Shown: in pieces, positions 17,533 to 26,663 of the stretch
Layout: each line of letters opens with the position of its first letter
Position numbering within the stretch: the first letter of the stretch is position 1
Source of the DNA: Anaerolineae bacterium
GTDB lineage: Bacteria > Chloroflexota > Anaerolineae > Aggregatilineales > J027
Reading direction: 5' to 3'
DNA: 64,000 bases
Assembly (NCBI GenBank): GCA_021463865.1
Contig: JAJTXY010000002.1
Coordinates: 1 to 64,000 of the forward strand
The notes under the pieces: model-generated
The model's input: only the letters and a program-made list of their open reading frames with translations
What the model was told of the DNA's origin: nothing
Database searches by the model: none
Position numbers and translations under genes: made by a program

Positions 17533-18684
17533 TCAAATACGGGGTAGGGTAATGCTAACTTGATCTTGATATTTGCCCTTGCGATCTCCATAGGAAGTTT
17601 CACAGGGTTCATCGCTTTCAAAGAAGAGCAGTTGGGCAATGCCTTCGCCTGCATAAATCCGGGCAGGTAGGGGAGTCGTATTGCTAATTTCAAGGGTGAG
17701 GAATCCCTCCCATTCAGGCTCGGCGGGCGTTACATTGAGGATAATGCCGCAATTGTGGACAAAAACGCCAGCTTCAAGAGCAAAATTGCCAGCTTCTGGC
17801 ACAGTCAGGCAATATACATCATGGTCACCGGGGATTTCTCGAATTTCTTTAATCTTGTGATTTTTTCCAGACTGCCCCTCAAAAGCCCCGGCAAGTGTGG
17901 AAATTCGCTCACTATTCTGGTCAATAGGGTGAGCAACATCCTCATAAAGGACGTTCCGCAGATTCCACTCATCCGCCAATCGGTGTGTAGGATAAAGATG
18001 ACCATTGATTGGCTGATAAACCATCTCATAGCCGCGTGCCAGTTTGCGATAGAGTGGCATCAATGAATCGCCGGGGCGTAACTGATCCGCAATTAATGAG
18101 CGGCCATCTCGCATTACAAATTGATGGTCATGGGTGCAATAAATTGTCTCGTCATTGTCGAGGGTGATTCCCACAAGCGCATCTCGACCAATGTAACGGG
18201 GCGCTTCGAGCAGAGTCACAATAATTCGTCCTTGCTGGCCCATGCTGTATCCCCAAAACATCTCGCCATCATCCGCACGTCGTGCCATTTCTTCTAGTGT
18301 GGGCGCTGTTCCATCCACAAGCGCAACGCGGGTATCCCCTCGAAAACAGCGGGCATAGGTGCTTTTCCCTACACAGACTGCCATAACATTGCGAGGAATA
18401 CGAAAGTGTTCGACGGTACGGGCGAGGGCAAACGAATTCGGCGGCACAATACAAATATCACCCTTAAAATCTACAAATGAGGCGGGGTCAAAATGCTTGG
18501 GATCAACAATCGCGCTGTTGACGTTGGTGAAAATTTTAAATTCATCGGCAACCCGAATGTCATAACCATAACTTGACACCCCATAGCTAATCACACCTGC
18601 ACGAACCTGTTTCTCAACAAATGGCTCAATCATGCCATGCTCAAGCGCCATCTTGCGTATCCAATGATCGGCTTTAATGCTCAT
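17533..18684 (-). CDS. dcd: dCTP deaminase containing an in-frame intein
   Basis: Converts dCTP to dUTP, the first step in making dTMP. The precursor is 383 residues, twice the usual length, because an intein (residues 113-311) splits it. Removal leaves a 184-residue deaminase with a normal length: N-extein with [16 protein letters not shown] and [20 protein letters not shown], and C-extein with [16 protein letters not shown] followed by [25 protein letters not shown]. The insertion lies directly after the GKSTYAR motif, which contains the catalytic Ser and Arg (Ser111/Arg115 in E. coli Dcd), so the unspliced protein should be inactive. ATG 18684 start. It forms an operon with glycerate kinase 16 bases upstream and ends at an intrinsic terminator. 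Confidence 0.93.
   Translation of the reverse strand: MSIKADHWIRKMALEHGMIEPFVEKQVRAGVISYGVSSYGYDIRVADEFKIFTNVNSAIVDPKHFDPASFVDFKGDICIVPPNSFALARTVEHFRIPRNVMAVCVGKSTYARCFRGDTRVALVDGTAPTLEEMARRADDGEMFWGYSMGQQGRIIVTLLEAPRYIGRDALVGITLDNDETIYCTHDHQFVMRDGRSLIADQLRPGDSLMPLYRKLARGYEMVYQPINGHLYPTHRLADEWNLRNVLYEDVAHPIDQNSERISTLAGAFEGQSGKNHKIKEIREIPGDHDVYCLTVPEAGNFALEAGVFVHNCGIILNVTPAEPEWEGFLTLEISNTTPLPARIYAGEGIAQLLFFESDEPCETSYGDRKGKYQDQVSITLPRI
17752..18348 (-). mobile_element. Intein in dCTP deaminase, with a reduced endonuclease region
   Basis: Residues 113-311 of the precursor, 199 residues. Block A begins at Cys113 ([10 protein letters not shown]). Block B is around [19 protein letters not shown], with the T-x-x-H motif at 184-187. 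The C-terminal splice region reads NHKIKEI, then [20 protein letters not shown], ending VHN with Cys312 as the +1 nucleophile. The block F position that is often His is Gly299 (GNF). The central part (about 218-272: [23 protein letters not shown], then AHPIDQN) resembles an HNH homing endonuclease that has lost its second half. Splicing residues Cys1, TxxH, HN and Cys+1 are all present, so splicing is expected. Confidence 0.9.
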
Positions 18685-18700
18685 AAGTGGATATAGTCTC

Positions 18701-19837
18701 CTATTTAAATTGCAGTGCTAATGTATTACCCAGATGAATTGCGCTTTCCACCAGCCACGCCTCGCTGTTTTTTAATGCCTCTTCGAGTGAAGCTGGATGC
18801 GGTACAATGCTCCACGCCGATGTAAACCCCCATGTCTGCAGATTTTCAGCGGAAGCAGTCACACTCCCGGCCAAAGCAATCACGGGAATTCCTAGTTTAC
18901 TGGCAGTCCGTGCAATGCCCATCGGCCCCTTGCCGCCACCCGTCTGATCATCCAATTTTCCTTCGCCTGTAATGACTAGCGCGATAGACTGCTCTGCCAA
19001 AATTTTATCATAACCACACGCCTGAATAACCACATCTGCCCCAGAGACTAGTTCCGCCCCAGCCACTGCATAAAGTCCCGCGCTCAAACCACCCGCCGCC
19101 CCGGTACGCGGAACGTCTCCCATCTCGATTCCGACATCCCGCTGGATAACTTCAGCATAATGGTCAAGATTGATTTCCAACTGCCGCACTGCTTCCGCAT
19201 CAGCCCCTTTCTGTGGCCCAAAAATCGGCGCTGCTCCCAATGGCCCAAGCAGTGGATTTTCAACATCACACAGCACTCGAATGGTGACACCTGCCAATTT
19301 TTGCCGCAACGGAGTTGCATCAATCCCGGCCAGTCGACCCAACGAGCCGCCACTGCCTTTGATCGCCTGATGATTTTCATCGAGCAGTCGCGCCCCTAAT
19401 GCCAATAAACATCCCGCACCCCCATCCACTGTCGCACTACCCCCCACACCAACCAAGATTTCAGTCGCGCCACGTTGAACAGCATCCAAAATCAACTGGC
19501 CTGTCCCAAACGTGGTAGTATGGAGAGGATTGCGGTCAGCCGGTTTTAATAATTCCACACCCGATGCGCGTGCCATTTCAACCATCGCGGTTTTTCCGGC
19601 AAGGCCATATTCGGCCATCACCATTTCGCCCAATGGCCCTTGTACGGGAAGCTGTATCCGCTGACCTTGCACAGCATAGAGCCACACATCTAATGTACCG
19701 TTACCCCCATCCGCTAGAGGCATCAACAACGGTTCACATGGCAGACGGCTTTTTCGTAGTCCTTTGGCTATTGCTTCTGCTGCTTGTAAAGCGGTTAAGC
19801 TCCCACGAAACGCATTCGGGCAAAGCGCGATTTTCAT
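18701..19837 (-). CDS. glxK: Glycerate kinase
   Basis: Phosphorylates D-glycerate with ATP, feeding glycolate or tartronate breakdown into central metabolism. It is a 378-residue member of the GlxK/GarK family, which gives 2-phosphoglycerate in studied cases. Features are the opening [24 protein letters not shown], the [13 protein letters not shown] motif, [23 protein letters not shown] and the [18 protein letters not shown] loop. The start at ATG 19837 is well placed for the conserved N-terminus. It lies 16 bases before dcd on the same strand. No other glyoxylate genes are nearby, so the link with dcd looks positional. Confidence 0.93.
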   Translation of the reverse strand: MKIALCPNAFRGSLTALQAAEAIAKGLRKSRLPCEPLLMPLADGGNGTLDVWLYAVQGQRIQLPVQGPLGEMVMAEYGLAGKTAMVEMARASGVELLKPADRNPLHTTTFGTGQLILDAVQRGATEILVGVGGSATVDGGAGCLLALGARLLDENHQAIKGSGGSLGRLAGIDATPLRQKLAGVTIRVLCDVENPLLGPLGAAPIFGPQKGADAEAVRQLEINLDHYAEVIQRDVGIEMGDVPRTGAAGGLSAGLYAVAGAELVSGADVVIQACGYDKILAEQSIALVITGEGKLDDQTGGGKGPMGIARTASKLGIPVIALAGSVTASAENLQTWGFTSAWSIVPHPASLEEALKNSEAWLVESAIHLGNTLALQFK

Positions 19838-19968
19838 TCATATTTCCCCGTGCTCATCCAATTTTGAACAGTATAGCCTGTTTTGCGTAGCGTATACACG
19901 TTTCATGTTTGCTGTATACTAGAAACGGGGTACTCATTGTTCCATTAATTTACTTACGGGATATGCTC

Positions 19969-22900
19969 ATGAGCGATCAAAATGCAGGACAAGTGATCGG
20001 CGATTACCAGCTTCAAGAATTGCTGGGTGAAGGGGGTATGGGGTCGGTTTACCGTGCAATTGATATTCAGCTTCAGCGTCCGGTTGCCTTGAAACTTATG
20101 CACCCGGAAATCGGACGCCAAGAAAAATTTCGGCAGCGCTTTATCCAAGAAGCCCGCGCCATTGCGATGCTCGACCACCCCAATATCGTGAAGGTTTTCT
20201 CATTCCACGCCGAACAGGGCCTTTTGTATTTGATTATGGAATATGTAGCAACGGGCAGCTTGCGTGGTTATCTTAATCGGATGTACCGCGAAAGCAAATT
20301 TGTCAGTCTCCTAGAGGCCATCGCCTTAATTCGGCAAATCGCCTCCGCATTGGATTATGCCCATCAGCAAGGTATGGTTCACCGCGACATCAAGCCTGAC
20401 AATGTGCTGCTAAAACTTGCCACCAGCACAGGGATTGGCGATACGACTTTTAACGCCCTGCTCACGGATTTTGGCCTTGTCAAAATGGCCGAAAACGCGA
20501 TTTTGCAGACACAGGGCGGGCATCCAATGGGCACACTCCCCTATATGTCGCCAGAGCAGATTAAAGGGGAGGAGGTGGACGGGCGCACCGACCTTTATGC
20601 GTTGGGTGTCATGATGTACGAGTTGATCGTCGGCAAGCTGCCTTTTATGCCGCGCAACATCCTCGAAGCCGCTGAGATGCACATCAAGACCCCGCCCCCG
20701 CAGCCAAGCAGTGTGCGCTCCGGAATTGCGCCCGAACTTGAAGCCATTATCATGAAGGCACTTGCCAAAGAGGTCAATGATCGTTACAAAACTGGACGCG
20801 ACCTGATTTTTGCGCTGCAACGCCTTGATCTAAGCGAAAACGGCAAAGTCACTCTTTTGGACACCCAAGCACGGGCCAGTGACCAACTCGACAGCCTTGG
20901 CACCTATCTAGCATCTATGCCGGGGATGCCGCAGGGGGTCAATGTTGCCATTCCTCAACTGGGAATGCTCACTAGTGATGAATTGGTGATCGTGAAAGAG
21001 GGGGCTGCGCCGGAACGCTATAAACTTTCCAAACAATCGTTGACGATTGGACGGGAAGATCAGGACATCACCCTACCAAGTACCCGTATTTCACGGCTAC
21101 ATGCTCGTATTGATAAACAATCGAACAGCAATTACACCATTACCGACCTCGGCAGCACCAATGGCACATTTTTGGATGGGGCCAAGCTGTTGGCAAATGT
21201 CCCAGAAAAATTAGTCGCAGGTCAGGTCATTAGCATCGGGGAGTATCGGCTCAGTTTGCAGCGGGCAGGCGGCAAAAAAGATACCTTACCAATGGGCCTT
21301 CCCAGTGTTGGCGATGTCCGCGCGGCTGGGCCTTCGGGAACAATTTTAGATGTTCGCGCCGCACCACCCGGCAGTACCCCCCCAGCCTCTACCCAAAAAG
21401 TGACCGTGCAGATGATTCCACCCTCTTTACGTGTGGAACCGGGGATGCGGACCGATGCCCAAATTGAAATCTTTAATCAAAGTGAACTGGTTGAGCATTT
21501 CCGCGTCATGGTGCAAGGTCTCCCAATTGAATGGGTCATTATGCCACAAAGCACCCTCCAACTCATGCCGGGAACACGTGGCACGCTGCCCATTACCATT
21601 CACCCACCGCGCAACCCAAGCGCCACCGCCGGAACGTATAATCTCGGCCTGCGTGTGTCGAGCGAAGAACGTGGCATGGAAATTGCACGTGGGACCGCCA
21701 CACTTTCGGTCAACTCATTCCACAATTTCTCGGTGGATATGTCCCCCAAGCGCGTGCGCAAAAATGGCAAGGTTCGTATCACCGTCAACAATACAGGCAA
21801 TACCCCCGACAGCTATACCATCAGTGGGCGTGACCGCGAAGAAGGCTTAACCTTTATCCCGCCAAGTTCCTCGCTTTCGGTTGGGCCGGGTCGGTCAGAT
21901 ACTGTCGAAATGGAAGTGCGTCCGCGCAAAACAGGCTTATTCGGAGCGCCGACCATTTACCCACTCGAAATGCGGGCGGTTTCCAGCACCAACGATTTCC
22001 ATACGGAAAATGGCGAACTCGCCGCCGCGCCGCTATTGCCTTATTGGATTTTGGGGGCCGCAACCCTACTGTGTACGCTCTGTGTAGCGATTGGCCTGTT
22101 TGCCTATTCGCAGCAGGTCAACAGCAGTAATGACCACAAAACCGAAACCGCGCAGGTCGTCCGCGAAGCCCGAGCCGAACAAACCGCTCTTCAGCAGACC
22201 CAATCCGCTGCAACCACTGGTACGTTTATCGCTGGGCAAAATGCCGCTACTCAAACGGCCTTTTCAGTTACAGGCACAGCCCAGTTGGTGCAAAATTTCG
22301 CCACCCAGACCAGCATCGCCGACCAAAACTCGGCGACCCAAGCCGCGATTTTTGGAAGCCTGACCGCCGCTGCCATCCAGACACAGAATTCCGCGCAGCA
22401 GACACAAAATTTCGTTGCCGGAACCGCGATTGCGCAAACGCAATATGCCGTGCTTACCGCCAATGCCGTTATTGCAGAATCCAATAACATGACCTCTACC
22501 GCCCAGATGCAACACGCCCAAGCCACAGCAACGGCCCAACAAATGGCTGTAGATATGACCATGACTGCTGATTCAATGGCGGCGGGGGCGGCTAATCGTG
22601 AAACAGCCCTGAATTCACCCTATCGGATTGTCTTCTATAATACCGAGTTCGGTGGGGGCGAAGTGGGCGCATTGGCCGACGACAGCACCTATTATTCCTT
22701 GCAGTCTTTTGGGGAAGCGCCTTTGTGGACACATCTCTCAATAGCCCGGAATAGCCGTGCCTTGTTTTATAACCAAGTTTCGGGGGATGCCCTTGTAGGC
22801 ACAATTAATCGTGACGGCTTCCTGACAACCTCGGCACAACCCACATGGTACGCAGGGTGGGCTTTGACCTCCACATCGAATGATTTGACACTCAACTACG

Positions 22901-23463
22901 AATTCTCCACAGGTCAATGGTGGATTGGCTATATCAATGAAACCGATTGGGATGATTTGGATTACTCCGACCCCTATTTTTCCCCTGACTGGACACATAT
23001 CGAACGTTCACCCTATGGCTGGATTTTCTATAGCAGTATATCGGGTGGCGGTGCGGTAGGAAACGTCACAACCAACGACCCCGGCAGTTGTGCTGCAAAT
23101 TGCTTCGTCACCTATTCGGGTTCAATCACATGGCCGACTGGTTTTACGCATATGCTGGCACCTATCGTGGATGGCAATCAATTTGTGTTTTTCTATAATG
23201 CCAGTGATGGGCATTACCAGACCTATCAACTTTTTGTGGATGAAGGGGCACAAACCGCATCCGCCAGCCTGCTGCAAGACAGCATTATTGGTTCGGGTTG
23301 GTCACATATGGTCATGGTCGGGGATCGTGTGATGCTGTATGATCGCATGACTGGAGCGATTCAGATTGGCCGCATCTTGAGCGATGGCACCTATCAAGCC
23401 GAACGCGATTTACCCCCCATCAGCCCGAATTATACGCATGTTACTGTAACCGGCTGGCAGTAA
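19969..23463 (+). CDS. Membrane-bound Ser/Thr protein kinase with FHA domain and sensor-like tail
   Basis: A 1164-residue signalling kinase. The kinase domain (12-285) has GEGGMGSVY, K42 in VALK, HRD (138-140) and DFG (167-169). An FHA phosphothreonine-binding domain covers about 340-430 (GRE, SRLHAR, STNGT). Next come immunoglobulin-like segments (about 480-670, with PPSLRVEPGM and VDMSPKRVRKNGK), one membrane helix (about 687-712), a Thr/Gln/Ala-rich stalk and an outer C-terminal region (about 880-1164) of repeated beta units with aromatic motifs (FFYNASDGHY, WTHLSIARN). ATG 19969 is used because a -10-like TATACT at 19915-19920 would place transcription start after the earlier ATG at 19909. 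The outer part may read ligands; FHA may bind the kinase's own phosphosites. Confidence 0.88.
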   Translation: MSDQNAGQVIGDYQLQELLGEGGMGSVYRAIDIQLQRPVALKLMHPEIGRQEKFRQRFIQEARAIAMLDHPNIVKVFSFHAEQGLLYLIMEYVATGSLRGYLNRMYRESKFVSLLEAIALIRQIASALDYAHQQGMVHRDIKPDNVLLKLATSTGIGDTTFNALLTDFGLVKMAENAILQTQGGHPMGTLPYMSPEQIKGEEVDGRTDLYALGVMMYELIVGKLPFMPRNILEAAEMHIKTPPPQPSSVRSGIAPELEAIIMKALAKEVNDRYKTGRDLIFALQRLDLSENGKVTLLDTQARASDQLDSLGTYLASMPGMPQGVNVAIPQLGMLTSDELVIVKEGAAPERYKLSKQSLTIGREDQDITLPSTRISRLHARIDKQSNSNYTITDLGSTNGTFLDGAKLLANVPEKLVAGQVISIGEYRLSLQRAGGKKDTLPMGLPSVGDVRAAGPSGTILDVRAAPPGSTPPASTQKVTVQMIPPSLRVEPGMRTDAQIEIFNQSELVEHFRVMVQGLPIEWVIMPQSTLQLMPGTRGTLPITIHPPRNPSATAGTYNLGLRVSSEERGMEIARGTATLSVNSFHNFSVDMSPKRVRKNGKVRITVNNTGNTPDSYTISGRDREEGLTFIPPSSSLSVGPGRSDTVEMEVRPRKTGLFGAPTIYPLEMRAVSSTNDFHTENGELAAAPLLPYWILGAATLLCTLCVAIGLFAYSQQVNSSNDHKTETAQVVREARAEQTALQQTQSAATTGTFIAGQNAATQTAFSVTGTAQLVQNFATQTSIADQNSATQAAIFGSLTAAAIQTQNSAQQTQNFVAGTAIAQTQYAVLTANAVIAESNNMTSTAQMQHAQATATAQQMAVDMTMTADSMAAGAANRETALNSPYRIVFYNTEFGGGEVGALADDSTYYSLQSFGEAPLWTHLSIARNSRALFYNQVSGDALVGTINRDGFLTTSAQPTWYAGWALTSTSNDLTLNYEFSTGQWWIGYINETDWDDLDYSDPYFSPDWTHIERSPYGWIFYSSISGGGAVGNVTTNDPGSCAANCFVTYSGSITWPTGFTHMLAPIVDGNQFVFFYNASDGHYQTYQLFVDEGAQTASASLLQDSIIGSGWSHMVMVGDRVMLYDRMTGAIQIGRILSDGTYQAERDLPPISPNYTHVTVTGWQ
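22141..22600 (+). repeat. Thr/Gln/Ala-rich low-complexity stalk coding region
   Basis: Coding bases with imperfect repeats of ATQTA-, AQQTQ- and NSAT-type words, just after the membrane helix of the kinase. It probably forms an extended or coiled outer stalk between membrane and sensor domain. Confidence 0.6.
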
Positions 23464-23480
23464 AAAGGATTGATTGGCCG

Positions 23481-24512
23481 ATGAATTCTACGATGCCACT
23501 GTCCAAACCCTCCCCACAGGAACGGTGGCAGGCTTTTTCTCAGACCAGACTCCCGAAGTTGACCCGACGGCAAAGATGGGGAGGTGCTGCCGGGGGTTTT
23601 ACGACGATTTTGCTCTTTATCATTTTGGCGCTGCCCTACCTTTTGCCTTTGACTGGACCAGAAGCCGTTGACCCCCGCCAATTAGCCGACCCGAATGGCG
23701 CGTTCGTGGAGATCAATGACTGGCAACTTTATTTTGTACATCTGGCGGGCGATGGCGAAACAGTCTTGTTGCTGCATGGACAAGGTGGCTCAACCCTCAC
23801 ATGGCGCGAAACCATGCCCGCCTTACAGGATGCCGGATATAACGTCTATGCGCTGGATTTGCCGGGAATGGGCCTGTCCGAAAAAGGGCTGGAACTCGAT
23901 TACAGCCATCCCGCTATTGCCGAAATCGTTATTGCGTTTATGGACAGTCAAAGCATCGAACAAGCCGATTTGGTAGCCCATGCGTTTAGCGGCAATATTG
24001 CTACCCAACTTACCCTATCCCACCCTGACCGCGTGAATAAGCTGATTTTGGTTGCCCCGACCTTATTTTATAGTCCCACCGCTGAAGTACCGCCTTTCCT
24101 ATTTGACTTAGGTTTTCTGAAACGCTGGTCACGGGTCATGCTGCAATTGGTGTTACCGGAAGCCGTTGGGGAACAACTTCGCAGTGCCACCAAGAAGGAT
24201 GAGGTGGTCACTGACCAGTTGATTGACGATTATTCGCGGATTTTGCACACGCAAGATTGGGATCTATCAATCCTCGGAATGCTGCGCGATAGTTCACATA
24301 ATATGCTCAGTGGGCCAATTCAAAATATCCGAGTGCCTGTCCTGTTACTATGGGGTTCAGGCGACGGATGGGCTACCCCAAACGCGGCAGATGGGATGCT
24401 GCGCGACTTTCCCGATGCCCGCCTAGTGAAATTTGAAGGGGTCGGACATCTGCCCATGCACGAAGTTCCTGCAGATTTTAACGCGGCTCTTATTCAATTT
24501 TTGGATAATTGA
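23481..24512 (+). CDS. Membrane-anchored alpha/beta-hydrolase-fold protein, canonical Ser replaced
   Basis: A 343-residue alpha/beta hydrolase with an N-terminal membrane segment (GFTTILLFIILALPYLLPL, 39-57). The oxyanion HGQGG, the LPGMGLSEK loop, an acid in GSGDGWATP and the His in GVGHLPMHE are all in place. The nucleophile elbow reads VAHAFSGNIA where relatives have VGHSFGGNIA, so residue 168 is Ala at the normal Ser position and Ser appears two residues later (S170). The codon is GCG at 23982-23984. It may be a non-catalytic member or use a shifted Ser. It starts 17 bases after the kinase gene, so a shared transcript is likely. Confidence 0.82.
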   Translation: MNSTMPLSKPSPQERWQAFSQTRLPKLTRRQRWGGAAGGFTTILLFIILALPYLLPLTGPEAVDPRQLADPNGAFVEINDWQLYFVHLAGDGETVLLLHGQGGSTLTWRETMPALQDAGYNVYALDLPGMGLSEKGLELDYSHPAIAEIVIAFMDSQSIEQADLVAHAFSGNIATQLTLSHPDRVNKLILVAPTLFYSPTAEVPPFLFDLGFLKRWSRVMLQLVLPEAVGEQLRSATKKDEVVTDQLIDDYSRILHTQDWDLSILGMLRDSSHNMLSGPIQNIRVPVLLLWGSGDGWATPNAADGMLRDFPDARLVKFEGVGHLPMHEVPADFNAALIQFLDN

Positions 24513-24547
24513 AACGAACCTCATCATATTCAAGGGAGCAGCCTAAA

Positions 24548-24991
24548 ATGCCAGTCGTCAAATTGGGGCAGGAAGCACCAGATTTTGCGGTCAAGACCAA
24601 CACCGGGCAGGAAGTTCGACTCGCGGATTTTCGTGGCAAGAAGAATGTCGTGTTGGTGTTATATCCCGGTGACCAAACTGCTGATTGCTCACGCATGTTG
24701 TGTGCTTTCCGCGATGAATTCCCGCGTTTTACGGATACGGATACTGTAGTGTTTGGGGTGAATCCCGCCAATGCCGACAGTCATCAGCGTTTTGTAGATC
24801 GGCTTGGCCTGCCCTTTGAACTAATTGTGGATGAAGGCCGCGAAGTTGCCCGCAACTATGACGCCTTGATGCTGATGGGCTATGTCGTTAAACGCACCGT
24901 CATTGCCATCAATAAAGACGGAAAAGTGGTTTTTTATGAACGCGGCTACCCCTCAAATGATTCAATTCTAACCGCCCTCAAGGGGAATTAA
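24548..24991 (+). CDS. Peroxiredoxin (BCP/AhpC-TSA family)
   Basis: Thiol peroxidase that reduces peroxides using thioredoxin-like donors. The AhpC/TSA fold is evident from GQEAPDFAV, the LADFRGKKNVVLVLYPGD strand and the active-site segment. C47 (TADCSRM) occupies the peroxidatic position and C52 five residues on is the likely resolving Cys, the atypical 2-Cys pattern of BCP-type enzymes. The usual T-P-G-C motif is changed to T-A-D-C. ATG 24548 is chosen over the upstream codon at 24509, since AAGGGAG lies just before it and the domain begins there. The stop overlaps that of the convergent membrane-protein gene by 3-4 bases. Confidence 0.9.
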   Translation: MPVVKLGQEAPDFAVKTNTGQEVRLADFRGKKNVVLVLYPGDQTADCSRMLCAFRDEFPRFTDTDTVVFGVNPANADSHQRFVDRLGLPFELIVDEGREVARNYDALMLMGYVVKRTVIAINKDGKVVFYERGYPSNDSILTALKGN

Positions 24992-25500
24992 TTATTGGCG
25001 GGGTCGTCTGTCGAAGATGGCCCCATCCATGTGAACACAATGACGCCAAGCGACGCGACCATAAACCCAACAATCATGCCAAACGCCTGCCATTTTCCCA
25101 ACACAGGCACAATCTGATTGGCCGAGTCCGGTGCATGGGAACCGAAACCCAACACATCCGCCAAGCCTGCCGCCCCGGTCATCAACAATCCTGTTAAACT
25201 GAGACGGACGCCGATTTGCTGGGCTAGGTTGGTAGCCTGATGTGGATAAAACATGATTTTAGAAAATAAGAGTGCGCCACTAATCAACAGCGTCAATCCG
25301 ATGCAGGCCACTAAAATCTGCAAGACCCCAATCCCTGATTTTGGTTCAAGGCCTGTAATGGTTGGAAATAGACCAATTAGCACCAGCATCAAACCAAGCG
25401 TGCCAATCAAAATCGCCAATTGGCCTACCCGTTCGCGCTCCATTGCGTCATCTTCACTGGAACGAGTCACTTCTATTGGATAATAGTTTTCCATCGCCAT
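24988..25500 (-). CDS. Four-helix membrane protein of unknown function
   Basis: About 170 residues with four predicted membrane helices (LAILIGTLGLMLVLIGLF, VLQILVACIGLTLLISGALLF, LSLTGLLMTGAAGLADVLG, FGMIVGFMVASLGVIVFTW) and short polar ends. No family recognised. The ATG at 25500 (or 25494) is favoured: a longer ORF to 25620 would run into the dipeptidase gene, and AAAGGG lies just before this start. It follows the M19 dipeptidase gene with a 10-base gap, so the two are probably cotranscribed. Confidence 0.75.
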   Translation of the reverse strand: MAMENYYPIEVTRSSEDDAMERERVGQLAILIGTLGLMLVLIGLFPTITGLEPKSGIGVLQILVACIGLTLLISGALLFSKIMFYPHQATNLAQQIGVRLSLTGLLMTGAAGLADVLGFGSHAPDSANQIVPVLGKWQAFGMIVGFMVASLGVIVFTWMGPSSTDDPANN

Positions 25501-25510
25501 CCACCCTTTG

Positions 25511-26602
25511 TTATGACGGCAGACTTTGTTCGAGAATACGCAAGAAATTTCCACCCAAAATGGCCTGCACATCCTCAGCGTCATAGCGTTTTGCCAGTAG
25601 GTCTTTGAGTATCCATTCATCGGTGATGGTATTCATCGGATAGGGAATAGACTCCGCACCAAACCCGCCATCCATATCGCTGCCAATTCCCACATGGCGG
25701 GCATCTCCAACCAATTGGCAAACGTAGTCAATAATATCCACCAGATGTTCAATCCGTACTTTGTCGCGGGGGTCAGTACGCTGCCAACTGCCATTGATAA
25801 ATTTATTAAGCATGACCACGCCGATCACGCCGCCCCGTTCGGCCAAGCGCCGAATCATATCATCCGATAAATTGCGATCACTTTCATAAAAACGGCGTGG
25901 ATTACTGTGGCTGGCGATAATTGGCCCAACGTATTCATCTACCGCTTCATAATAGGCTTTTTCGGCGATATGGGATAGATCGAGAATCATATTAAGATCG
26001 CCCATCGTTCCCAAGAGTTCATATCCTAGTTTGGTAAGAGGGCCGGGGTGACCTGTACCGCCTGCATAGCGTGTATTGATCCAAGCCAAACCAATCGCCC
26101 GCACCCCGCGTTCATACCATTCTTCGACCTGCTTCGGCTCGATGACCGGGTCAGCGCCTTCCATCGAAATCATCAGACCCAGCCTATGTTCACCGACCTG
26201 TTTATCATCAGCCCAAGACGCCAACGCCGTTTTTAAGTCGGCCTGCGTTTTGATTAAAATCACCCGATCATCTTGGTCAGCCAAACGATGATAGTAGTCC
26301 ATTTGGGACATCGCAATTTGATAGGCTTGCGCTGCATTTTGATAGCTAATCTGACCCGTCTTTATATATGGCGAGTTGGCAGGTTCGGCAAAAAGCGTGC
26401 CAAATGCTACCCCAATGCGTCCTAACAGCACATCCGGCAGCCCAACCGTTGCCAACCCACGATCTTTTAATATTTCGGGCCGATTATCTTCCATTTGGCG
26501 CGTTTTCAGGGCGGGTTGGCGAAAATCACGCCGATGGACAACATGATTAAACGCAATATCCAAATGGGCATCTACGATAATCAAGGGGTGTTGGGTGGAC
26601 AT
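25511..26602 (-). CDS. Membrane-dipeptidase-type peptidase (M19 family)
   Basis: Zinc dipeptidase of the renal-dipeptidase (M19) family, a TIM-barrel metal enzyme cleaving dipeptides, in some cases those with D-residues. Metal-site motifs are in order: VDAHLDIAF, SMEGAD, LDLSHIAEKAYY, IIASHSNPR and GIGSDMDGGFG. The length of 363 residues is normal. There is no signal peptide, so it is probably cytosolic. The start ATG 26602 is the natural one for the DAHLD motif. Upstream, 61 bases away, is a DsbA-like gene on the same strand. Its substrate may be a cell-wall-derived dipeptide, but that is not shown. Confidence 0.93.
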   Translation of the reverse strand: MSTQHPLIIVDAHLDIAFNHVVHRRDFRQPALKTRQMEDNRPEILKDRGLATVGLPDVLLGRIGVAFGTLFAEPANSPYIKTGQISYQNAAQAYQIAMSQMDYYHRLADQDDRVILIKTQADLKTALASWADDKQVGEHRLGLMISMEGADPVIEPKQVEEWYERGVRAIGLAWINTRYAGGTGHPGPLTKLGYELLGTMGDLNMILDLSHIAEKAYYEAVDEYVGPIIASHSNPRRFYESDRNLSDDMIRRLAERGGVIGVVMLNKFINGSWQRTDPRDKVRIEHLVDIIDYVCQLVGDARHVGIGSDMDGGFGAESIPYPMNTITDEWILKDLLAKRYDAEDVQAILGGNFLRILEQSLPS

Positions 26603-26663
26603 TCACAACTCCATAAACGAGCAACCCTTCTCAGATGAGTATCCAAGAGGGGGATTTTATTTG

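Noticed and set aside
22141-22600. Possible minisatellite in the kinase gene
   Set aside because: The repeats are imperfect at DNA level and reflect protein low complexity rather than a tandem DNA array.
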